5,199 bases of DNA from assembly GCA_027064565.1 (NCBI GenBank), contig JAMOPK010000406.1, positions 1 through 5,199 of the forward strand. Reading direction: 5' to 3'. How positions within the stretch are numbered: the stretch's first letter is position 1; the number at the start of each line of letters is the position of its first letter. Below the pieces are notes generated by a model. It was not told the DNA's origin, ran no database searches, and worked only from the letters and a program-made list of their open reading frames with translations. This DNA comes from Caldifarciminota bacterium (GTDB lineage Bacteria; Hydrothermota; Hydrothermia; B15-G9). This document shows positions 1 through 5,199 of this stretch, piece by piece. The position numbers and the translations under genes are program-made.

Positions 1-1089
1 GATGGTGACATCGGTGATGTGGTAGGTGAAACCGGCGACTTCGAGGATGAGAGGCCTTGTAAACGTCGAGATAACCGTTCCTCTCGTTATCACAACGGTG
101 TCGGCTATGCGTGTCCCCCCAACGAGGCCATTGAATTCGACAGGGAACCACACCCTGTTACCCGTCCCTTCGTTGTAGAAGAATGCTCTACCGGTGCCGC
201 TTAACGAACTCAACCTTGAGCCTGCAGCGTAGGAGCTGACGGTGACTATGAAATTTCCGACCTTAAGGACTCGCGGCAGCCTGATCCCCGGTGCGCCTCG
301 TCCTACGACGAATCCCCAGACTTCGCTCATGCCGTTGTTTGTGCCTATGGGCTCGCCGTTCTGGTCGATGGCCTGCACCGCCCAGATGTATCGGCCGCCT
401 ATCTCAAGACGTGGAGCCCTGATCGGATATCGGAAAGTGGTCGTTGTGACTACCTGCTCGAAGACCGGAGGCCTGCTCATTGCCCGCTTGAAGTTATCTC
501 TCATCCTCAACTCCCATATCCTGATCCTGTATCTCGGCACTGTCGGAGGGTAGGCCACAACCGGTGTCCACCTGAAGGTGAGTCCCATCACCGACACAGT
601 GTCCCCGTTATGTGGAGAAAGTAGACGTGGCGGAGATGGTGCCGTTATCTCGAAATTTGCGCATTGGGAAGCAGACGGCATTCTGCTGCCCGGTTCATAG
701 ACGCCAACGCATATCTCGTAAACGTCGGATGGAAGGTTGCCCGTTCTCGCAACAATTCTCTGAAATTTGGTGGAGTATCTGACCTCATCCCAGTTGACCA
801 TTCTTGAGTTATCTATGTTCACTGGCACACCTGACCTGAACACGAGCGGATTGGATTCACCCGACAGGATTTCGCCGAACCTTTCCCCGCGTATTTCCGC
901 CCTGATTATGGCTTCCCTTTCTCCGGGGCCGGTGTATGTGACGGTGAGCGAGACGATACCCGGCCTTTTCCGCCACTCCGATATCTTTCTTGGGGGACGC
1001 GGGTTTACGACAAGGTTTATGCGCCATTGAGCAGACAGGCTGCTCGCCATCAAAATGAGAAATGCCGCGATTTTTACTTTCTTACCCAT
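1..1089 (-). CDS. Secreted Ig/fibronectin-III-like repeat protein (C-terminus beyond the window)
   Basis: The frame is open for all 363 codons from the ATG at 1089-1087 to the left edge, so the true length is unknown. The protein starts with a Sec signal peptide: MGKK, then a hydrophobic stretch (residues 8-18) and a likely cut after SLSA (residue 20). Residues 21-150 look like a beta-rich N-terminal module ending in a YEICVGVYEPG motif and a QCANFEI strand; C127 and C143 could form a disulfide. Residues 151-262 resemble a fibronectin-III domain: a PPRLLSP entry, FRWTP at 172-176, YRIRIWEL at 187-194, and a YIWAVQAIDQNGEPIG strand-turn before SEVWGF. A further beta-rich segment begins near residue 270. 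This layout is familiar from long exported proteins of Bacteroidota and relatives, which I infer act at the cell surface or in adhesion; no enzymatic motif is visible. It is the second gene of an operon and overlaps the upstream gene by 16 bases. Confidence 0.8.
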   Translation of the reverse strand, partial: MGKKVKIAAFLILMASSLSAQWRINLVVNPRPPRKISEWRKRPGIVSLTVTYTGPGEREAIIRAEIRGERFGEILSGESNPLVFRSGVPVNIDNSRMVNWDEVRYSTKFQRIVARTGNLPSDVYEICVGVYEPGSRMPSASQCANFEITAPSPPRLLSPHNGDTVSVMGLTFRWTPVVAYPPTVPRYRIRIWELRMRDNFKRAMSRPPVFEQVVTTTTFRYPIRAPRLEIGGRYIWAVQAIDQNGEPIGTNNGMSEVWGFVVGRGAPGIRLPRVLKVGNFIVTVSSYAAGSRLSSLSGTGRAFFYNEGTGNRVWFPVEFNGLVGGTRIADTVVITRGTVISTFTRPLILEVAGFTYHITDVTI

Positions 1090-2537
1090 AATTTACCCCT
1101 CCAGGGTTTATACGCCAGAAATGGAACATCGTTGTTTTCCTGAACGTTGATAGCAAGCACATTGCCGGGCAAAAGGGTGATGTCCGAGAAAACATTTTCC
1201 CGTTTCTCTCCGCTCTTGTAGATGATGGTCTTGATGGTGACGTCTATCGGACGGGAGGCATAGATCTCTGTTCCCGAACCGGCGGATGCGAAGATGATGT
1301 TCTCACCCTCGTTAAGTGCGAGACCGGCCACAGAAAACGAGTTTATTTTTTGGTACGACTTCACATCGTGAATCGTCATAGAATAGGTGCCGGATGTCCC
1401 GTTTGATAAGTCGATGGCAAGTTTGTCCGACGTCAGGCCATTCACGGTAAGCAGATCAACGGTGTGCCCGTTCGCCTCCCGTTTGATTTCGGCTACTTTG
1501 CCCTCGCCGGCGATCAACAGCTGATAGCCCTCATCACTCTCGATCTCCACCTGATATTGACCGTCCTCCACGTTGCTCAGGATGTAGAAGTGAGGCAGTC
1601 CGTCTCCAGCGTATCCCCACGGAACGATAACCGGCTTTTTCTCTGTGTCCGCAGACGTGATGCCCGTTATTTTGCCACCGTTAACCACGATTATCGCCAC
1701 CGTTTGGCTCAGGTTGGATATGAGCAACGGGTTGGTGGAAGGAACAAGCAGCCTGATTCCGGGAATTGTGTAGATAAAACCGTTCCAGATAGGGGCCCCG
1801 GCCGGGCCATAATATGACCATGTGTTGCTTGTCGAGTTGATGGTGATCACGTTGCTGTCGGTTCTGTAAAAATCAGGATGGATAATGTAAGGTCGTGAGG
1901 GATCATAGACGTGGATTTTCCATGTGGTGCCGTTTTTCTCCGTTTTGTAAGCGAGAACTGCGTGCATGCCTCCCATAGCGGGCACACCGGTAGCCACACT
2001 CAGGGATTCGCTTATGAGAACGACCGGTATCTCTTCGCCGGCGAGATAGGATTCTACCAGATTAAACGTGTTTACTGGGTCCACGAAGTTACCGTTTGCA
2101 ACGTATTCCGCTATCAGCCTGACCATGGGTTGGGAAAACTGTCTTGCCCACAGCACGTGATATGCGTGTTTGAATATCGGCCAGAAGGGGGTCAACGTAT
2201 CCTGTCCGGATGAAACGGTTGTGTCGCTTACAGCATAGGATTCGACGGGTTTGCACAGTCCCATGTAACCATCTTCCACATAAACAGCTCCTGCCAGCAG
2301 GCACATGCCAAAACAATAACCATCATCGGCGTAACCGCGTATCATGTTGAAGAGCGAGACGTCGAGGGGATTCAGAGAGTCCACGGCCAGTAATGCTTCC
2401 TGGAACTCTGGCCACTGGAGCGTATCCCCGTAGTTGTTAACAGGCAGGCCATGACGAACTGGAAACTCATCTTGAGCCGTCGCTGAACTCACGCCTGTAA
2501 ACAGCAGTCCTATTAAAAGGAGTGTGCTGTATCGCAT
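1074..2537 (-). CDS. Exported protein with a possible papain/C39-like cysteine peptidase core
   Basis: This gene encodes 487 residues. I start it at the ATG at 2537-2535, which lies 8 bases after AGGAGG; an in-frame GTG at 2546 overlaps that ribosome site and is unlikely. A Sec signal peptide is clear: MRYS, a hydrophobic run, then a probable cut at ATA|QDE after residue 21. Residues 60-220 suggest a cysteine-peptidase-like fold. GYCFGMC puts Cys75 ahead of a helix, MHAVLAY puts His192 at the start of a strand, and VYDPSRP puts Asp212 just after it. This Cys ... His-Ala-Val ... Tyr-Asp-Pro order occurs in bacterial papain-like/C39-like proteins; catalysis is inferred, not shown. Cys79 and Cys95 are the other early cysteines. 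Residues 255-487 are beta-rich with no lipobox, membrane anchor or recognised sorting domain. It heads an operon with the overlapping fibronectin-III-like secreted gene. It could instead be an inactive binding protein. Confidence 0.72.
   Translation of the reverse strand: MRYSTLLLIGLLFTGVSSATAQDEFPVRHGLPVNNYGDTLQWPEFQEALLAVDSLNPLDVSLFNMIRGYADDGYCFGMCLLAGAVYVEDGYMGLCKPVESYAVSDTTVSSGQDTLTPFWPIFKHAYHVLWARQFSQPMVRLIAEYVANGNFVDPVNTFNLVESYLAGEEIPVVLISESLSVATGVPAMGGMHAVLAYKTEKNGTTWKIHVYDPSRPYIIHPDFYRTDSNVITINSTSNTWSYYGPAGAPIWNGFIYTIPGIRLLVPSTNPLLISNLSQTVAIIVVNGGKITGITSADTEKKPVIVPWGYAGDGLPHFYILSNVEDGQYQVEIESDEGYQLLIAGEGKVAEIKREANGHTVDLLTVNGLTSDKLAIDLSNGTSGTYSMTIHDVKSYQKINSFSVAGLALNEGENIIFASAGSGTEIYASRPIDVTIKTIIYKSGEKRENVFSDITLLPGNVLAINVQENNDVPFLAYKPWRGKLWVRK
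1096..1102 (-). promoter_or_regulatory. Ribosome binding site of the fibronectin-III-like gene
   Basis: GGAGGGG on the minus strand lies 6 bases before the ATG at 1089 and supports that start. It sits inside the last codons of the upstream gene (within Trp-Arg-Gly near its C-terminus), so ribosomes finishing that gene pass straight over it. This suggests translational coupling. Confidence 0.75.
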
Positions 2538-2545
2538 ATAAATCA

Positions 2546-2551
2546 CCTCCT
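2546..2551 (-). promoter_or_regulatory. Ribosome binding site that decides the start of the peptidase-like gene
   Basis: On the minus strand AGGAGG is followed by TGATTTAT and then ATG. The spacing to the ATG at 2537 is 8 bases. The first base of the longer GTG-started frame (2546) is the last G of this same motif, so the GTG cannot use it, and no second purine-rich site is apparent at normal spacing upstream of it. Confidence 0.8.
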
Positions 2552-2714
2552 GAAAGTTTGTGTTTCATTGTTAATTTTGCGTAACTCAATGCAATGGCAG
2601 ACATGCCTTTTTAAACATAGGTGGAACCAAAGTTCAAGGAGAAACCCATAGCTGTCTCCCAAAATCTTTCTCAATCAACCACCACATTTTAGTCGACTTC
2701 TTTAACGATAAAAC

Positions 2715-2732
2715 AAATGTGCAAAATGTGCA
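2715..2732. repeat. Perfect tandem duplication of a 9-base unit
   Basis: AAATGTGCA occurs twice head to tail without a mismatch. It lies about 37 bases upstream of the -35 element of the ferredoxin-gene promoter, a position where an activator could bind. A shorter overlapping repeat (ATGCG twice) follows at 2740-2749. Binding-site function is inference, and AT-rich DNA produces such repeats by chance. Confidence 0.45.
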
Positions 2733-2768
2733 AGTTATTATGCGATGCGAAATTATGGAAAAATATCT

Positions 2769-2796
2769 TTGAAAGACTATAACGACGGACTATAAT
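2769..2796 (+). promoter_or_regulatory. Sigma70-type promoter of the flavodoxin-ferredoxin gene
   Basis: TTGAAA at 2769-2774 and TATAAT at 2791-2796 are separated by 16 bases. The -10 is a perfect consensus and the -35 matches four of six positions. Transcription would begin near 2803, leaving a leader of roughly 30 bases before the start codon at 2836. GACTATAA occurs at 2775-2782 and again at 2788-2795, overlapping the spacer and the -10, which might be an operator. Confidence 0.65.
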
Positions 2797-2821
2797 TTTG
2801 AAAATTACAATTCGTGGAGAA

Positions 2822-2830
2822 GGGGAGGAG
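2822..2830 (+). promoter_or_regulatory. Ribosome binding site of the flavodoxin-ferredoxin gene
   Basis: GGGGAGGAG lies 5 bases before the ATG at 2836; its GGAGG core is 7 bases away. It supports that start, and I saw no alternative in-frame start with a comparable site. Confidence 0.8.
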
Positions 2831-2835
2831 CTGGC

Positions 2836-3633
2836 ATGTTGGAAAAATCCGGGCTGATTAACATTTACTTCTTCACCGGGACGGGCAACACGCTGTCCGT
2901 GGTGTTGAGGATGGCGGATGTGTTGCGTTCAAGGGGAATGGAGGTCAAACTCCACAGGATGGAATCCGTTGCCCCAGAATTGGTTGATACGCAACACGTT
3001 GTCGGACTCGCTTTCCCTGTGGCTGTTCAAGGCACGTATCCTTTCATCTGGGAATTTGTCAAGAAAATGCCTGAAGCTGACGGCACGCCGGTTTTTATGG
3101 TTGACACCATGTCGGAATATTCTGGAGGGATCGTCGGACCTATGAGAAAAATTCTGGAGCGCAAAGGATACATGCCGATAGGCGCCAGAGAAATCAGGAT
3201 GCCTCCAAATATCCCGCTCGGTTCTTTTGACAGAGAAAAAATAAAAAAGCGTCTTGAGGAGGGGCTAAAAAAGGCTGAAAAGTATGCTATTGACTTGATG
3301 GAAGGCAGGACAAAATGGGGGCGAATACCGCTGCTATCCGATGCCATGGCTTTGATATCCCGTAGCGAAACCTCCTGGAAAATCATGCGGAAATTGCTGA
3401 GCTGGAAGGTGGACATGGACAAATGCGTGAAATGCAGGCTGTGTGTCCACCTCTGTCCGGTTTCCAACATAAAATGGGACGGCAACAAGCCAGTTTACGG
3501 CGACAGCTGCTACCTGTGCATGAGGTGCTACGCCTTCTGCCCGGTTGATGCTATTTACTCAACGTCCGTGATTTTCAGCGGCCAGAAATACAAAGCAGTT
3601 CGTGCTTCAGATATCCTGAAAATAAAAGGCTAA
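2836..3633 (+). CDS. EFR1-type flavodoxin-ferredoxin fusion protein
   Basis: This complete gene encodes 265 residues, without signal peptide or membrane segment, so it is probably cytoplasmic. Residues 7-150 are flavodoxin-like: strand LINIYFF, then the FMN phosphate-binding loop TGTGNT (14-19), then VVGLAFPVAVQGTYPF (55-70), which fits the second conserved flavodoxin strand and loop. Residues 151-190 form a linker. The C-terminus carries two classical [4Fe-4S] motifs of the CxxCxxCxxxCP type: Cys197, 200, 203, 207 and Cys225, 228, 231, 235. This order is that of the EFR1 family. Such proteins are expected to pass electrons between flavin and iron-sulfur centres, but the partner of most members is unknown, and no oxidoreductase lies beside this one. 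It has its own promoter and is probably monocistronic, since alaS lies convergent downstream. The family assignment is secure; the physiological role is not. Confidence 0.92.
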   Translation: MLEKSGLINIYFFTGTGNTLSVVLRMADVLRSRGMEVKLHRMESVAPELVDTQHVVGLAFPVAVQGTYPFIWEFVKKMPEADGTPVFMVDTMSEYSGGIVGPMRKILERKGYMPIGAREIRMPPNIPLGSFDREKIKKRLEEGLKKAEKYAIDLMEGRTKWGRIPLLSDAMALISRSETSWKIMRKLLSWKVDMDKCVKCRLCVHLCPVSNIKWDGNKPVYGDSCYLCMRCYAFCPVDAIYSTSVIFSGQKYKAVRASDILKIKG

Positions 3634-3676
3634 AAGAATCCGCTGATTTCTGGTTATCCAATCATCTGGTGGCGAA
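3634..3676. other. Short convergent intergenic gap
   Basis: Only 43 bases separate the stop codons of the ferredoxin gene and alaS. CTGATT at 3643-3648 can pair with AATCAG at 3675-3680 around a long, weakly structured loop, and a small hairpin (ATAG/CTAT, 3681-3691) precedes six T at 3695-3700 on the plus strand, inside alaS. Neither is a convincing intrinsic terminator, so how transcription ends here is not evident. Confidence 0.5.
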
Positions 3677-5199
3677 TCAGATAGATTCTATAGCTTTTTT
3701 AATGGCCTCATCGAGTTTTGAGGCGTCTCTGCCGCCACCTTCGGCTTTTTCTGCCGTTCCGCCGCCACCGCCGCGGATCATCCTGCCTATTTGACGCACA
3801 AGCTGAACCGCTGAAATCTTATCGGTCAAGTCCTTGTGGACTCTGACGAAGACCGAAGGCCTGTCCTTTGCAACTCCGCCGAGCACCAGCACGAACTGTC
3901 CATCGAACCCAGCGATCAGGTTGTCGGCCACACGGCGCAGCCCTTCGATGTCCATGCCCCTGACCACAGCACCGAGCACTTTGACACCGTTGCGCTCTTC
4001 GACCTTACTTCTCAGCTCTTTTGCGACCGATGCGGCGAGTCGATCAAGAAGTGCCGATGCCCGTTCACGCTCGGCTTCAAGCTCATCGACCAGCTTCCTT
4101 GCCCTGAGGGGCAGTTTGGACGGCTCGACAGCGAGCACACCGGACGTCTCGCGCACCACATCCTCGACATCCCAGACCCATTGCAACGCTTTCATGCCGG
4201 TGTAAGCGTCGATTCGGCGAATCCCGGCCGCAGCGGCCTCCTCCTTCACGATCTTGAAGAACCCGATGTCGCCTGTGCGCTTGCAGTGCGTTCCGCCGCA
4301 AAGCTCCTTCGAGAAGTCGCCTATCGAGACGACGCGCACCTTCTGGCCGTATTTCTCGGTGAACAGCGCAATTGCGCCGAGCTCGATGGCGCGGTGGTAG
4401 TCCATGTATTCGACAGTTAGCTCGATGTTTTCGGTGATTTTTTCGTTGACTATCCGCTCGACGCGACGAATTTCATCGGGCGTCATGGCCTGAAAGTGTG
4501 CGAAATCGAACCTGAGCCTGTCAGGCTCGACGAGCGAACCTTCCTGACGGACATGTTCGCCAAGCACTTCGCGCAGAGCGGCATGCATCAGGTGAGTTGC
4601 GGTGTGCGCACGGGCGCAGGCCAACCTGTGCTCCTTATCGACTGCCGCACGAACACGCTGACCTTTCGCTTCGCCCTTGACTATCCTGCCGATGTGGATG
4701 ATGTCACCCTCGATGCGCTGGGTGTCCTCGACAACGAATTCAAACTCATCATCGAGACCGGTGATTTTGCCGCGGTCGCCGATCTGACCGCCTGACTCGG
4801 CGTAGAACGGTGTCCTGTCGAGCACGATTTCCCATTTGCCGTCCGACCTTCTGCGCGCCTTGACGATTTTCGCATCCGCCTCAAGCGTGTCGTATCCAAC
4901 GAATTCCGAAGCCTGATAATCCTCGTCGAAGATCGTCCATGGCGTCGCCTCGAACTGAACCGCCTTGCGGGCACGCTCGCGCTGCTCCGCCATGTAGCGG
5001 TTGTAACCTTCCATGTCCATCTCGACGCCGGCATCTTTGGCATAGTCCTCGATGAGATCCAGAGGCAGGCCATAGGTGTCGTAAAGCTTGAAGATGTCTT
5101 CACCCGAAAGCACGCCGGTTTCTTTTGCGCGCTCAAGCGCTTCGGCGAGGCGCGGGATGTTCCGCGCAATCGTCTTGAGGAATCTTTCCTCTTCGGACT
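3677..5199 (-). CDS. alaS: Alanyl-tRNA synthetase (N-terminal part beyond the window)
   Basis: Alanyl-tRNA synthetase charges tRNA-Ala with alanine in the cytoplasm and hydrolyses mischarged Ser- or Gly-tRNA-Ala. The visible 506 residues are the C-terminal part; the family usually has about 870, so the aminoacylation core lies to the right. The frame stays open to the edge, so the GTG at 5113 is internal. Counting from the first full codon: the end of the tRNA-recognition region with SGEDIFKLYDTYGLPLDL (31-48); the start of the editing domain with ESGGQIGDRG (134-143); the metal site HTATH (His198, His202) with CGGTH (Cys300, His304), all four ligands present; a charged, probably coiled-coil stretch (about 366-398); and a DHHA1-type C-Ala end with a glycine-rich motif (476-489). 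That motif reads GGGGGTAEKAEGGG, where many members have GGRPDxAxxGG. The gene looks richer in G and C than its neighbours. It is convergent with the ferredoxin gene. Confidence 0.97.
   Translation of the reverse strand, partial: SEEERFLKTIARNIPRLAEALERAKETGVLSGEDIFKLYDTYGLPLDLIEDYAKDAGVEMDMEGYNRYMAEQRERARKAVQFEATPWTIFDEDYQASEFVGYDTLEADAKIVKARRRSDGKWEIVLDRTPFYAESGGQIGDRGKITGLDDEFEFVVEDTQRIEGDIIHIGRIVKGEAKGQRVRAAVDKEHRLACARAHTATHLMHAALREVLGEHVRQEGSLVEPDRLRFDFAHFQAMTPDEIRRVERIVNEKITENIELTVEYMDYHRAIELGAIALFTEKYGQKVRVVSIGDFSKELCGGTHCKRTGDIGFFKIVKEEAAAAGIRRIDAYTGMKALQWVWDVEDVVRETSGVLAVEPSKLPLRARKLVDELEAERERASALLDRLAASVAKELRSKVEERNGVKVLGAVVRGMDIEGLRRVADNLIAGFDGQFVLVLGGVAKDRPSVFVRVHKDLTDKISAVQLVRQIGRMIRGGGGGTAEKAEGGGRDASKLDEAIKKAIESI

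Larger units (their letters stand above)
2538..2835. other. Divergent AT-rich intergenic region
   Basis: These 298 bases separate the minus-strand secretory operon from the plus-strand ferredoxin gene and are visibly richer in A and T than the flanking genes. The right part holds a good promoter for the ferredoxin gene and two short repeats, listed separately. The left part should hold the promoter of the secretory operon, but I find only poor matches there. No credible gene is present; the longest plus-strand frame starting with ATG that I noticed (from 2740) has 10 codons and no ribosome site. Confidence 0.8.

Noticed and set aside
2596..2612. Short inverted repeat GGCA-GACA-TGCC followed by five T
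   Set aside because: A 4-base stem is too short for an intrinsic terminator, and there is no plus-strand gene upstream of it to terminate.
2609..2637. Possible minus-strand promoter TTGAAC, 17 bases, TTAAAA for the secretory operon
   Set aside because: The -10 match is poor and several equally weak alternatives exist nearby. The true promoter cannot be chosen from sequence alone.
2705..2733. Possible minus-strand promoter TTGCAC, 17 bases, TATCGT for the secretory operon
   Set aside because: Only three and four of six positions match consensus, and it lies about 170 bases before the start codon. The match is close to what AT-rich DNA gives by chance.
2740..2772. A 10-codon frame starting with ATG in the intergenic region
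   Set aside because: It overlaps the promoter region, ends at the -35 element and has no ribosome site.
3643..3700. Possible terminator between the ferredoxin gene and alaS
   Set aside because: The 6-base stem encloses a long loop, and the T run at 3695-3700 is separated from it and lies within alaS. The pairing is too weak to call.
3836..4420. A 194-codon open frame on the plus strand, opposite alaS
   Set aside because: It lies entirely antisense to a conserved synthetase, reads as low-complexity composition caused by the codon pattern of alaS, and has no credible ribosome site or recognisable domain.
5111..5113. GTG as the start of the alaS frame
   Set aside because: The frame continues upstream to the window edge with typical synthetase sequence (EEERFLKTIARN and onward), so this is an internal valine codon.
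4681..5169. A 162-codon minus-strand frame overlapping alaS in another frame
   Set aside because: Its product is rich in Ser, Arg and Thr, which is typical of an out-of-frame reading of a GC-rich gene. The alaS frame is confirmed by the conserved editing motifs.

Overview
The window is bacterial and densely coded. It holds four protein genes in two convergent or divergent arrangements, with no RNA gene, mobile element or CRISPR array that I can see. Sec-type signal peptides, Shine-Dalgarno sites close to GGAGG and a sigma70-like promoter fit a bacterium. A flavodoxin-ferredoxin fusion suggests an anaerobic or low-redox lifestyle. The secreted protein at the left edge resembles the Ig/fibronectin-III style surface proteins common in Bacteroidota, Ignavibacteria and related (FCB-type) candidate phyla. 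That lineage guess is inference from memory and weak.

Left half (1-2537, minus strand): a two-gene secretory operon. The first gene (1074-2537) encodes a 487-residue exported protein with a possible papain/C39-like Cys-His-Asp core and a beta-rich C-terminal half. Its 3' end overlaps by 16 bases the start of a second gene (1-1089), which runs off the left edge and encodes an exported protein with at least one fibronectin-III-like module. The ribosome site of the second gene lies inside the coding end of the first, so the two are probably translationally coupled.

Middle (2538-2835): an AT-rich divergent intergenic region. It carries a good sigma70-type promoter (TTGAAA, 16 bases, TATAAT) facing right, plus short direct repeats that may be regulatory. 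To the right is a complete monocistronic gene (2836-3633) for an EFR1-type protein: a flavodoxin-like domain fused to two [4Fe-4S] ferredoxin motifs.

Right (3677-5199, minus strand): the 3' part of alaS, alanyl-tRNA synthetase. It contains the end of the tRNA-recognition region, a complete editing domain with all four metal ligands, and the C-terminal C-Ala/DHHA1 domain. It is a housekeeping gene convergent with the ferredoxin gene, 43 bases apart. Its 5' part lies beyond the right edge.

The most interesting part is the secretory pair on the left. The rest is ordinary.
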